Assembly: GCA_947176065.1 (NCBI GenBank)
Contig: CAMWPB010000022.1
Coordinates: forward strand, 1-61,192
Direction: 5' to 3'
Length of the DNA: 61,192 bases
DNA from: an uncultured Lachnospiraceae bacterium
Lineage (GTDB): Bacteria > Bacillota > Clostridia > Lachnospirales > Lachnospiraceae
Part shown: positions 43,006 through 51,973 of the stretch, piece by piece
Position numbering within the stretch: position 1 is the stretch's first letter
How the letters are laid out: each line of letters starts with the position of its first letter
Translations under genes and position numbers: made by a program
Notes under the pieces: generated by a model
Databases searched by the model: none
The model's input: only the letters and a program-made list of their open reading frames with translations
What the model was told of the DNA's origin: nothing

Positions 43006-44466
43006 ATGAACATAGGAAACAGTTATTCTTCATGGATGCATAATACTTCCCGGACGGGATACGAAAGCCGTTCGGGGCAGACCGGTAAGACGGGCGCCGG
43101 TAAACCGTTTTTCGGGGAAAATGGGATAAATGACACGGACGTCGCAAATAATGTGCCTGCCGGGAACACAGAAGAAAAGGCCGATGAGAAAAAGACAGAG
43201 GACATGACCTACCGTGAACAGATCCTCGCGCACATGGAGGAGATGGCAAAAAAGGTGAAGGAAGGCAAAGTGGAGCCGACCTTCCAGACGGGCGCGCAGT
43301 CTTTTACCATAAAGGAGTGGGAGAAACTTCTGGCGGATTTTGACGACGCGGAGGAGGCTTTGCAGGAGCAGATCAAGGATCTGATCGCGGAAGTGGAAAA
43401 GCAGGCGGCGAAAGAGGCGTTGAGAAGAGAGGCCGAGGGCAAGCCCGATTCTGACGGTACGGGAACAGTTGTGACAAATGTGTCAGTTCCGGAAGCGGCA
43501 CAGCCGACAGTGGATGCGGGCGGCAGCGTGGCAAATCCCGGTACATCTAATAACGGCAGCGCGGCAGCGTCACAGACGATTTCGGCAACTGCTGCGGGCA
43601 GTACCGCGGTTTCCGGGAAAAAAACGTGGGAGATTGAGAATGGGAACGATAATTGTACGGATGTGGAAGTGACAGACCCGGAGGAGCTGATGGAGCTTCT
43701 TACGGGCGAGGTGACCAAGAGCACTTTCCCCACCGACGATCCCCAGCACAAGCACTGGTTTATCACCTGTTACGGGCAGGACGGGATCAGGTGCAAGGAG
43801 GCTTATTTTGACGGGACAAAATGGGTCAATAAAGACTGCTGGAACTTATCTTATACGGAGCCGGGACAGTACGAGAAGGTGATGGCATTTTTGCAGCGGT
43901 TCCCGCAGGATGCCAATCTGCGCTTTGCCTGCCATGAGAATTTCTGGAAAGACTTTTTGGCGGGAGAGATTGACGAGGATGATTTTGTCAATTTCTTTGA
44001 GACTTCGACCGATAAGGACGGTGTGCCGGATTATACTTATGAGAAGGACGGCTCCACTTACATAGACCGGGAAAAGGTGAAGTATGCCAAATATATGAAC
44101 GGCTTCGGCGCGCGTTTTTATACCGCGGAGGAGATGGATCTGATCTGGCGTGCAGTCATCCATGAAAACCGCAAGGGTCTGCAGAAAATTTCCGACTATG
44201 ACGGGCAGATGACGGTGCCCGAAAACGGGAAGGGTGGAGACACGGAGGATGAGGAGGACGACCTCAAAACCCAGATCATCACCAAACCCGACGGCTCCAC
44301 GGTGCTGGAGATTAAGACAAGTTTCGGCGTGATGGAGGTGGAGATCACGGAGGCGCAGAAGTTTGGATTACAGTATGAGGTGCGCTCCGGGGCAGGAACC
44401 GGCAGGACAATGCCTGCGGCCCCATTTGCCCATGCGGCGGCTGCGTATGAGAATGGGGAGGCGTGA
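43006..44466 (+). CDS. Unrecognised protein with low-complexity N-terminus
   Basis: The 486-aa protein has no signal peptide or membrane helix. The first 60 residues are Gly/Ser/Asn-rich, then a Glu/Lys helix region (residues about 65-150), then a Ser/Thr/Ala linker, then a compact domain with TDDPQHKHWFITCYGQDGIR near 245, NLSYTEPGQYEKVMAFLQRF near 277 and FGARFYTAEEMDLIWRAVIH near 370. I recognise no family. The SD (AGGAAAAGAG) supports the ATG. The stop codon is one base before the next gene, so the two are translationally coupled and likely work together. Confidence 0.6.
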   Translation: MNIGNSYSSWMHNTSRTGYESRSGQTGKTGAGKPFFGENGINDTDVANNVPAGNTEEKADEKKTEDMTYREQILAHMEEMAKKVKEGKVEPTFQTGAQSFTIKEWEKLLADFDDAEEALQEQIKDLIAEVEKQAAKEALRREAEGKPDSDGTGTVVTNVSVPEAAQPTVDAGGSVANPGTSNNGSAAASQTISATAAGSTAVSGKKTWEIENGNDNCTDVEVTDPEELMELLTGEVTKSTFPTDDPQHKHWFITCYGQDGIRCKEAYFDGTKWVNKDCWNLSYTEPGQYEKVMAFLQRFPQDANLRFACHENFWKDFLAGEIDEDDFVNFFETSTDKDGVPDYTYEKDGSTYIDREKVKYAKYMNGFGARFYTAEEMDLIWRAVIHENRKGLQKISDYDGQMTVPENGKGGDTEDEEDDLKTQIITKPDGSTVLEIKTSFGVMEVEITEAQKFGLQYEVRSGAGTGRTMPAAPFAHAAAAYENGEA

Positions 44467-44467
44467 T

Positions 44468-45325
44468 ATGAGTATCAGTGGTGTAGGAAGCCGGAATACT
44501 TATATTTATAATTCCCGGACAGGAAAGCTTTCCTCAAAGGACGGGCAGAAGGACGCTTTTGTGGATTACTTTAACGGGGATATCAAAGGCGATGAGGACG
44601 ATACTCTCAATGGGTTTGACAGGGCGAGAAAAGCGGACATAGAAAATCTGATTGAGACTTGGACGCAGGTTGACAGGAATCTTTTGAATGATCCTGCAAA
44701 GGAAGAATATGAGATCACCACGGAGATTGTTGACGCGGTGACCTCCACCGTACAGGTGGATGGCGACAAAATTTTTACGTGCTACAGCGGTGTTTTTTTT
44801 ACCCATATCGATCCTTCGCTCCTCTTTCACAAAGAAGGGCCGTTCCTGACACATGAGCATAAAGGTTACAACCCTTCCGACAACAGTGTCAACATTGCCG
44901 TGGGTGATGTGATTGATCTGGGAAACGGCTGCAGGCTGCGAGTGGGGGAAAATCGGGTCTACGGCGAGGGGTACGGTTACGGAAATGATGAGAGACTGAC
45001 AGCGTTAGCGTGGGGGCTTGGCGCCCTGATTCATTTTGCGGAAGGGCAGTGGTCTGGCATCATGCTTGAGATGAGCAATAAGATGGCTTCCGAATCCGGA
45101 AGGAGTGACATGCTGGGAGGCACAACTCCCATGCTGCTGGAGCTGCTGCGGCAGCTTGGCGTGGATACCGACCGGGAATTTATCCTGAACGGAACGAAAT
45201 GCGAGGTGCGAAACGGAAGGATCCATGAAGTCGGAGATAAGTGGGGCGTGGCGCGTTCCGTGCGGGATGAGGCGATCCGAAAGTACGAGGAGGAGATGCT
45301 GCGTCCGCTCTCGGAGAGAAAATAA
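44468..45325 (+). CDS. Unrecognised protein coupled to the preceding gene
   Basis: The 285-aa soluble protein has no signal peptide. The start MSISGVGSRNTYIYNSRTGK is chosen at the ATG after GGGGAGGCGTGAT, since earlier in-frame starts lie within the upstream gene. It has a segment DYFNGDIKGDEDDTLNGFDR near residue 30 and a C-terminal region with SGRSDMLGGTTPMLLELLRQ near 200. No family is recognised. The N-terminus without signal, Gly/Ser/Asn-rich like the partner, is compatible with export by a non-Sec route, but this is a guess. Confidence 0.55.
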   Translation: MSISGVGSRNTYIYNSRTGKLSSKDGQKDAFVDYFNGDIKGDEDDTLNGFDRARKADIENLIETWTQVDRNLLNDPAKEEYEITTEIVDAVTSTVQVDGDKIFTCYSGVFFTHIDPSLLFHKEGPFLTHEHKGYNPSDNSVNIAVGDVIDLGNGCRLRVGENRVYGEGYGYGNDERLTALAWGLGALIHFAEGQWSGIMLEMSNKMASESGRSDMLGGTTPMLLELLRQLGVDTDREFILNGTKCEVRNGRIHEVGDKWGVARSVRDEAIRKYEEEMLRPLSERK

Positions 45326-45352
45326 GCAAATCAGGTAATGTAGACGGGAATT

Positions 45353-46618
45353 ATGAATAAAAATTTTTATTGTGTGTGGATTTCAAGACTGGTTTCTATT
45401 TTGGGAAGCAGTCTGACAACATTTGGCGTCAGTGTCTGGGTTTATGGAGAAACGGGAAAAGCGACTCCTATGGCTGTCACCATGCTCTGTTCGATATTGC
45501 CATCTGTTATTTTTGCGCCGTTAAGCGGTATGGTCTGCGATTATTTTAATCGCAAAAAGGTGATTCTCATAGCAGATTCGACAGCGGCCATAACGAGTTT
45601 GCTGTTACTCCTGTATCTGATGACAGAGAGATTTGATTTTGGCATGATCTGTGCCTTTACTTTTATCAATGCGACGGCAAATATGCTGGATAATAACGCT
45701 TACCAGGCTTCTTTATCTACATTGGTAAAGGAGAATAGTATAAAGAAAGCGGGAGGCATGAATCAGATCATTGATTCCATCAGCAGTATGATTGCGCCTG
45801 TCTGCGCCGGGATATTATATTATCCTGTGGGCTTAAAAGGATTACTGATTATTGATTTGTGTACATATATTGCTGCGATGTTTATTTTTATCAGAGTACC
45901 GGCATCTGCCTTTTCGGAATCGGATAAAAGGAAAAAGGAGCATGAAAATATCTTTGAAAACATTTCCGCGGGATTTCGATTTATATTTTCCCAAAGAGGA
46001 TTGACATTGTTAATGCTATTTTATGCAATGTTCAACTTTCCGCTTAATGTTTCGGATTCCTTGACGGAACCGCTGGTATTATCTCTGGGCAGCAGTTTTG
46101 ATATGGGCTTGGTAAAGATGGCCGGAGGTATTGGTATTTTTCTTGGCAGCTTTTTTATTACGAAAAAGGGCATGAAATGTTCTTACAGCAGGAGTATCTT
46201 TATCTCAGCAATGGCAACGGGTGCGGCTCTGTGTGTGATAGGGATCAGAAACAATATATATACCATTATTTTAGGTGAGTTTGTATTTTTATTTATCATT
46301 CCGATCGTAAATACGATGGCGGGAACATTATGGATTTTAAAGACACCGAAAGAACTGCAGGGCAGAGTATACGCGGCCAGAGGTATGGTGGTCAAAGGCA
46401 CCATTCCGCTTTCGTATTTATTGGTTGGTCCGATGGCAGACCGTTGGATTCCGATGTTTTTGCAGAAACATCCGGACGCCTGTAAAGCGGTTCAAACAGT
46501 TTTAAATGAGGGGAACCTCAATTACAGATTGGTGTATGTGATGGCCGGAATGACAGCGATTGTTTTGGCATTGCTCTTCTTTTCACAAAAAGATTTGCGT
46601 CACTTGGATCAGAATTGA
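45353..46618 (+). CDS. MFS transporter, DHA3-like drug exporter
   Basis: The 421-aa membrane protein has about twelve helices and an N-terminal half typical of the MefA-like DHA3 group (SLTTFGVSVWVYGETGKATP; LSGMVCDYFNRKKVIL, which is the motif A loop). Its base composition is visibly more A/T-rich than the flanking genes, suggesting a separate origin. It ends 11 bp before the rplJ promoter, at the right border of the accessory block. RBS is weak (GGAATT). The substrate is unknown. Confidence 0.85.
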   Translation: MNKNFYCVWISRLVSILGSSLTTFGVSVWVYGETGKATPMAVTMLCSILPSVIFAPLSGMVCDYFNRKKVILIADSTAAITSLLLLLYLMTERFDFGMICAFTFINATANMLDNNAYQASLSTLVKENSIKKAGGMNQIIDSISSMIAPVCAGILYYPVGLKGLLIIDLCTYIAAMFIFIRVPASAFSESDKRKKEHENIFENISAGFRFIFSQRGLTLLMLFYAMFNFPLNVSDSLTEPLVLSLGSSFDMGLVKMAGGIGIFLGSFFITKKGMKCSYSRSIFISAMATGAALCVIGIRNNIYTIILGEFVFLFIIPIVNTMAGTLWILKTPKELQGRVYAARGMVVKGTIPLSYLLVGPMADRWIPMFLQKHPDACKAVQTVLNEGNLNYRLVYVMAGMTAIVLALLFFSQKDLRHLDQN

Positions 46619-46629
46619 ATAAAAAACAG

Positions 46630-46659
46630 TTGACAACTTCTCCGGTATCGTGCTATAGT
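46630..46659 (+). promoter_or_regulatory. Promoter of rplJ-rplL
   Basis: TTGACA, 18 bp, TATAGT. It lies right after the MFS gene and shows that rplJL does not depend on read-through from rplKA. Confidence 0.75.
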
Positions 46660-46667
46660 AGCAAATG

Positions 46668-46775
46668 CCGAAGACAGTAGGTGCCGTATTGCCGGCGTAA
46701 GAGTCCGCCTACCGAGGAGAGAAGAGATAGCATTGACTTATATCATCCTTCCTGTCTTCAGGGAGGATGTTTCTA
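46668..46775 (+). promoter_or_regulatory. Ribosomal protein L10 leader
   Basis: The conserved L10-leader pieces are present: GCCGAAGACAGTAGGTGCC and GTCCGCCTACCGAGGAGA, which pair in the autoregulatory kink-turn structure. CATCCT...AGGATG hairpin sequence follows at 46744-46769. L10(L12)4 binds such leaders and represses its own operon. The position 45 bp upstream of rplJ is standard. Confidence 0.85.
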
Positions 46776-46820
46776 TGAATACACTCCTATCGGCACGAAA
46801 ATCTATAAGGAGGTAATGTA

Positions 46821-47432
46821 ATGGCAAAGGTGGAATTGAAAAAACCGATCGTGGAAGAGATCGCCGCTGCCGTGAAGGACGCCCAGTCAGTCGTTCTGGT
46901 TGACTACCGCGGACTTACGGTGGAACAGGACACACAGCTTCGTAAGCAGCTGCGTGAGGCCGGGATCACCTACAAGGTTTACAAGAACACGATGATGAAT
47001 TTTGCATTCAAGGGTACGGACTGCGAAGCGCTCCTTCCTTATCTGGAAGGCCCCAGCGCGGTTGCCATCTCTACAGAGGACGCTACGGCTCCCGCGAGAG
47101 TGTTATGCAAATTCGCTAAGACGGCAGACGCCCTTGAAGTTAAGGGCGGCATTGTGGAAGGCATCGCCTACGATGCGGACGGAATCAAGGAAGTTGCGAA
47201 GATTCCTTCCAGAGAAGAGCTGCTGTCCAAGCTGCTTGGCAGCATCCAGTCGCCTATTACTAACTTCGCCCGCGTGATGAACCAGTTGGCGGAGAAAGGC
47301 GGCGCATCTGAGTGTGAGGCGCCTGCAAAAGCAGAGGAAGCGCCCGCTGAGGCCGAGGCAGCACCTGTAGAGGAAGCTGCACCCGCTGAGGCAGAAGCAG
47401 CGCCTGCGGAAGAAGCACCCGCAGCAGAATAA
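46821..47432 (+). CDS. rplJ: 50S ribosomal protein L10 with an extended tail
   Basis: The 203-aa protein starts KVELKKPIVEEIAAAVKDAQ; SVVLVDYRGLTVEQDTQLRK near residue 22 is the L10 core, and the L7/L12-binding helix follows. The last 35 residues are a repetitive Ala/Pro/Glu tail (PAEAEAAP-like units). Usual length is about 165-175 aa, so the tail is an add-on. RBS AAGGAGG fits the ATG. Confidence 0.96.
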   Translation: MAKVELKKPIVEEIAAAVKDAQSVVLVDYRGLTVEQDTQLRKQLREAGITYKVYKNTMMNFAFKGTDCEALLPYLEGPSAVAISTEDATAPARVLCKFAKTADALEVKGGIVEGIAYDADGIKEVAKIPSREELLSKLLGSIQSPITNFARVMNQLAEKGGASECEAPAKAEEAPAEAEAAPVEEAAPAEAEAAPAEEAPAAE

Positions 47433-47482
47433 ACGATTTATGTAATTTGAACAAAGAATAAAAAATATGGAGGAAAACAATC

Positions 47483-47860
47483 ATGGCAAAGTTAACTACT
47501 CAGGAAATGATCGACGCGATCAAAGAGTTGACCGTATTGGAATTAAATGATCTGGTAAAGGCATGTGAGGAAGAGTTCGGCGTATCCGCAGCAGCGGGCG
47601 TTGTGGTTGCGGCAGCAGGCGATGCAGGCGCAGCGGCAGCAGAGGAGAAGACCGAGTTCGACGTAGAGCTGACAGAGGTTGGCCCTAACAAGGTTAAGGT
47701 AATCAAGGTGGTTCGTGAGGCTACCGGCCTTGGTCTGAAAGAGGCGAAGGATCTCGTAGATTCCGCTCCGAAGGTACTCAAGGAGGCTGCTTCCAAGGAG
47801 GAGGCTGACGATATCAAGGCTAAGCTTGAGGCTGAGGGCGCAAAGGTTACCCTTAAGTAA
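47483..47860 (+). CDS. rplL: 50S ribosomal protein L7/L12
   Basis: The 125-aa protein has the dimerisation region ([20 protein letters not shown]), the Ala/Gly hinge near residue 40 and the factor-binding C-terminal domain ([40 protein letters not shown]). It recruits translational GTPases to the ribosome. It is 50 bp downstream of rplJ with RBS TGGAGG. Confidence 0.97.
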   Translation: MAKLTTQEMIDAIKELTVLELNDLVKACEEEFGVSAAAGVVVAAAGDAGAAAAEEKTEFDVELTEVGPNKVKVIKVVREATGLGLKEAKDLVDSAPKVLKEAASKEEADDIKAKLEAEGAKVTLK

Positions 47861-47883
47861 TCGACCGGCATATCTGAAAAGTG

Positions 47884-47928
47884 AAACCGTTCACATGTCT
47901 GCGTAAAAAGCATGTGGACGGTTTTATT
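47884..47928 (+). terminator. Terminator/attenuator between rplL and rpoB
   Basis: AAACCGTTCACATG pairs with CATGTGGACGGTTT (one mismatch) and is followed by TATTTC. Such a partial terminator after rplL usually sets the ribosomal-protein to polymerase ratio. Confidence 0.65.
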
Positions 47929-47961
47929 TCAAAATTCTTTATTAATTTCTGAAAGAAGTCA

Positions 47962-47991
47962 TTGACTCTCCATGGTGGTTTGTAGTAGAAT
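47962..47991 (+). promoter_or_regulatory. Promoter of rpoBC
   Basis: TTGACT, 18 bp, TAGAAT, about 90 bp upstream of rpoB. It adds to read-through from rplJL. Confidence 0.6.
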
Positions 47992-48082
47992 GTATGATGC
48001 ACTATTGTGGTGTGCTATGCTTTTTTGAAGTGTTGTTTCCGACGAAGCATGGATCAATCATAAAGAACGGGGTGAAGTGTCA

Positions 48083-51000
48083 ATGGAAAAAAACAGGATC
48101 CGTAAGACTGCGGCCGGCAGAAATACGCGTATGACCTATGCACGACAGAAAGAGGTTCTGGAAATGCCGAACCTGATTGAAGTTCAGAAGAACTCCTATC
48201 AGTGGTTCCTGGATGAAGGCTTGAAGGAAGTGTTTGACGATATTTCTCCGATTTCGGATTACAGCGGACATCTGAGTCTGGAATTTGTTGACTTTGAGCT
48301 GTGTGAGGAAGATGTCAAATATTCTATCGAGAAATGTAAGGAGAGAGATGCCACTTACGCAGCCCCTCTCAAGGTGAAGGTTCGTCTGATTAACAAGGAG
48401 AAGGACGAGATTACCGAGCATGAGATTTTTATGGGCGATCTGCCGCTTATGACACAGACAGGCACCTTTGTGATCAACGGTGCGGAGCGTGTTATCGTAA
48501 GCCAGCTCGTTCGTTCCCCCGGCATCTATTACGGGATTGGACATGACAAGATCGGTAAAAGGCTTTTTTCCTCGACCGTAATTCCGAACCGCGGCGCGTG
48601 GCTGGAGTATGAGACGGACTCCAATGACGTTTTCTATGTGCGTGTGGACAGAACCAGAAAGGTTCCGATCACTGTGCTGATCCGTGCGCTTGGCGTAGGG
48701 TCTAACGATGAGATCAGGGAGCTTTTCGGTGATGAGCCGAAGATCGAAGCAAGCTTTGCGAAAGACGCTTCTGAGAATTATCAGGAGGGTCTGCTTGAGC
48801 TGTACAAAAAGATCCGTCCCGGCGAGCCCTTGAGCGTGGAGAGTGCGGAAAGCCTGATTATGGCAATGTTTTTTGACCCCAGAAGATATGATCTTGCAAA
48901 GGTCGGCAGATATAAATTCAATAAAAAACTGATGTTCAGGAACAGAATCAGACATCATGTTCTCGCGGAGGATGTGGTGGACACCCAGACCGGCGAAATT
49001 CTGGCGAAAGCGGGAGACAAGGTAAGTGTGGAGATGGCGGATGCGATCCAGAACGCCGCAGTGCCTGCCGTGTGGATTCAGACGGAGGAGAGAAACGTAA
49101 AGGTTCTCTCCAATATGATGGTGGATATCACGAATTTCGTTGACTGCAATCCCAGAGAGCTTGGCATTACGGAGCTGGTTTACTACCCTGTGCTGCAGCA
49201 GATTCTGGACGAGTACAGCGGCGACCCGGCGCAGCTTGCCGAGGTGATCCGCAAAAATGTGCATGAACTGATTCCGAAGCATATTACGAAGGAAGATATT
49301 CTTGCTTCCATTAACTATAACATCCATCTGGAGTACGGCATCGGAAACGATGACGATATCGACCATCTGGGCAACAGACGTATCCGTGCGGTGGGCGAGC
49401 TTTTGCAGAACCAGTACCGCATCGGACTCTCCCGTCTGGAGAGAGTTGTCCGTGAGAGAATGACCACCCATGACGCGGAGGAAATTTCGCCCCAGGTGCT
49501 GATTAACATTAAGCCCGTACAGGCGGCGGTGAAGGAGTTCTTCGGTTCTTCACAGCTGTCCCAGTTTATGGATCAGAACAATCCGCTGGGCGAGCTGACC
49601 CACAAGAGACGTCTTTCCGCGCTGGGTCCCGGCGGTCTTTCCAGAGACCGTGCCGGATTCGAGGTGCGTGACGTGCACTATACGCACTATGGCAGAATGT
49701 GCCCGATTGAGACGCCTGAGGGACCTAACATCGGTCTGATTAACTCGCTGGCGTCCTATGCGAGAATCAATGAGTATGGCTTCGTGGAGGCGCCTTACAG
49801 AAAGATTGACAAGAGCGACCCGCAGAATCCCCGGGTAACTGACGAGACGGTCTACATGACGGCGGACGAGGAAGATAATTATCATGTGGCGCAGGCTTCC
49901 GCGCCTCTTGACGAGAACGGCTACTTTAAGAGAAACAGTATTTCCGGCCGTTATAAGACAGAGACACAGGAATATCCGAAAGCCATGTTCGATTACATGG
50001 ACGTGTCACCGAAAATGGTATTCTCAGTGGCTACGGCGCTGATTCCGTTCCTGCAGAACGACGACGCGAACCGTGCGCTGATGGGTTCCAACATGCAGAG
50101 ACAGGCCGTACCCCTGCTTTTCACGGAGACGCCTGTGGTGGGAACCGGTATGGAGCCGAAGGCGGCTGTGGACTCCGGTGTCTGTGTGGTGGCGAGGAAG
50201 TCCGGCGTGATTGAGTATGTGTCGGCTGATATTATCCGGATGACCTGTGACGACGGGGAGAAGGATGAGTACCGTCTGATGAAGTTCTCCCGCAGTAACC
50301 AGTCCAACTGCTACAACCAGAAGCCTATCGTGCAGAAGGGCATGCATGTGGAGCAGGGCGATGTGATTGCGGACGGACCGTCCACAGAGGGCGGCGAACT
50401 GGCGCTCGGTAAGAATCCGTTGATCGGATTTATGACCTGGGAGGGCTACAACTACGAGGACGCCGTACTTTTGAGTGAAAGACTGGTGCAGGAGGATGTT
50501 TACACCTCCGTGCACATGGAAGAATACGAGGCGGAAGCGCGCGATACCAAACTTGGGCCTGAGGAAATCACGAGAGACGTGCCGGGTGTCGGTGACGATG
50601 CGCTGAAGGATCTGGATGACAGGGGCATTATCCGTATCGGTGCGGAAGTGCGTGCCGGCGATATTCTGGTGGGTAAGGTGACGCCTAAGGGCGAGACGGA
50701 GCTTACCGCGGAGGAGAGACTGCTCCGTGCGATCTTCGGCGAGAAGGCGAGAGAGGTGCGCGACACTTCCCTGAAAGTGCCTCACGGTGAATATGGTATT
50801 GTTGTGGACGCCAAGGTGTTCACCAGAGAGAACGGCGACGAGCTGTCTCCCGGCGTGAACCAGGCGGTTCGCATTTACATTGCACAGAAGAGAAAGATTT
50901 CCGTCGGTGATAAGATGGCAGGCCGTCACGGTAACAAGGGTGTGGTTTCCCGCGTGCTGCCTGTGGAGGATATGCCGTATCTGCCCAATGGCCGTCCGCT

Positions 51001-51937
51001 TGACATCGTGCTGAATCCTCTGGGCGTGCCTTCCCGTATGAACATCGGGCAGGTGCTGGAAATCCATTTGTCGCTGGCGGCGAAGGCGCTTGGCTTTAAT
51101 GTGGCGACGCCTGTGTTTGACGGCGCAAAAGAGGATGATATCATGGACACGCTGGATCTGGCAAACGACTATGTCAATCTGGAGTGGGATGAGTTTGAAA
51201 AGAAGCATAAGGATGAGCTGTTACCTGAGGTAATGGAGTATCTTTCCGAGAACAGGGAGCACAGAAAGCTCTGGAAGGGTGTGCCCATTTCCAGAGACGG
51301 TAAGGTGCGGCTGCGGGATGGCAGAACGGGTGAGTACTTCGATTCCCCGGTTACCATCGGCCACATGCATTACCTGAAACTGCATCATCTGGTGGACGAT
51401 AAGATCCATGCACGTTCCACGGGTCCTTACTCGCTGGTAACGCAGCAGCCTCTGGGCGGTAAAGCGCAGTTCGGCGGACAGCGTTTCGGTGAGATGGAGG
51501 TTTGGGCGCTGGAGGCGTACGGCGCGGCTTACACGCTGCAGGAGATCCTGACCGTGAAGTCCGATGACGTGGTTGGCCGTGTGAAGACTTACGAGGCCAT
51601 CATCAAGGGCGACAATATTCCCGAGCCGGGCGTGCCGGAGTCCTTTAAGGTGCTTTTGAAGGAGCTGCAGTCTCTGGGACTGGATGTCAGAGTGCTTCGT
51701 GAAGACCAGACAGAAGTGGAAATCATGGAAACCATCGACTACGGTGAGAACGATTACCGGTACGAGATCGAGGGGGATTCCCGCAGTTACGATTATGAGA
51801 GAGAATCCTTCGGTTCTATGGGTTACCAGCGTCAGGAATTTGACGAGAACAGCGGAGAGCTTGTAAGCAGCGAAGAGGAGGAAGCCGATTCCTTTGATGA
51901 GTCAGAGGAGGCATTTGAAGAGGCTTACACAGAATAA
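48083..51937 (+). CDS. rpoB: RNA polymerase subunit beta
   Basis: The 1284-aa subunit contains [21 protein letters not shown] near the N-terminus, the rifampicin region ([20 protein letters not shown] near residue 490) and [18 protein letters not shown] near 940. The ATG at 48083 follows GGGGTG; a GTG two codons earlier is possible. The C-terminus carries an unusually long acidic tail of about 60 residues ([20 protein letters not shown]). It is transcribed with rpoC 36 bp downstream. Confidence 0.97.
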   Translation: MEKNRIRKTAAGRNTRMTYARQKEVLEMPNLIEVQKNSYQWFLDEGLKEVFDDISPISDYSGHLSLEFVDFELCEEDVKYSIEKCKERDATYAAPLKVKVRLINKEKDEITEHEIFMGDLPLMTQTGTFVINGAERVIVSQLVRSPGIYYGIGHDKIGKRLFSSTVIPNRGAWLEYETDSNDVFYVRVDRTRKVPITVLIRALGVGSNDEIRELFGDEPKIEASFAKDASENYQEGLLELYKKIRPGEPLSVESAESLIMAMFFDPRRYDLAKVGRYKFNKKLMFRNRIRHHVLAEDVVDTQTGEILAKAGDKVSVEMADAIQNAAVPAVWIQTEERNVKVLSNMMVDITNFVDCNPRELGITELVYYPVLQQILDEYSGDPAQLAEVIRKNVHELIPKHITKEDILASINYNIHLEYGIGNDDDIDHLGNRRIRAVGELLQNQYRIGLSRLERVVRERMTTHDAEEISPQVLINIKPVQAAVKEFFGSSQLSQFMDQNNPLGELTHKRRLSALGPGGLSRDRAGFEVRDVHYTHYGRMCPIETPEGPNIGLINSLASYARINEYGFVEAPYRKIDKSDPQNPRVTDETVYMTADEEDNYHVAQASAPLDENGYFKRNSISGRYKTETQEYPKAMFDYMDVSPKMVFSVATALIPFLQNDDANRALMGSNMQRQAVPLLFTETPVVGTGMEPKAAVDSGVCVVARKSGVIEYVSADIIRMTCDDGEKDEYRLMKFSRSNQSNCYNQKPIVQKGMHVEQGDVIADGPSTEGGELALGKNPLIGFMTWEGYNYEDAVLLSERLVQEDVYTSVHMEEYEAEARDTKLGPEEITRDVPGVGDDALKDLDDRGIIRIGAEVRAGDILVGKVTPKGETELTAEERLLRAIFGEKAREVRDTSLKVPHGEYGIVVDAKVFTRENGDELSPGVNQAVRIYIAQKRKISVGDKMAGRHGNKGVVSRVLPVEDMPYLPNGRPLDIVLNPLGVPSRMNIGQVLEIHLSLAAKALGFNVATPVFDGAKEDDIMDTLDLANDYVNLEWDEFEKKHKDELLPEVMEYLSENREHRKLWKGVPISRDGKVRLRDGRTGEYFDSPVTIGHMHYLKLHHLVDDKIHARSTGPYSLVTQQPLGGKAQFGGQRFGEMEVWALEAYGAAYTLQEILTVKSDDVVGRVKTYEAIIKGDNIPEPGVPESFKVLLKELQSLGLDVRVLREDQTEVEIMETIDYGENDYRYEIEGDSRSYDYERESFGSMGYQRQEFDENSGELVSSEEEEADSFDESEEAFEEAYTE

Positions 51938-51973
51938 CAGTGCATGAATTTGACAGATGGAGGGTAATGCAGG

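Noticed and set aside
48080..49471. Long open frame on the minus strand opposite rpoB
   Set aside because: It lies fully antisense to the highly conserved rpoB, has no SD or promoter, and its translation is rich in His, Arg and Leu as expected for a shadow frame.
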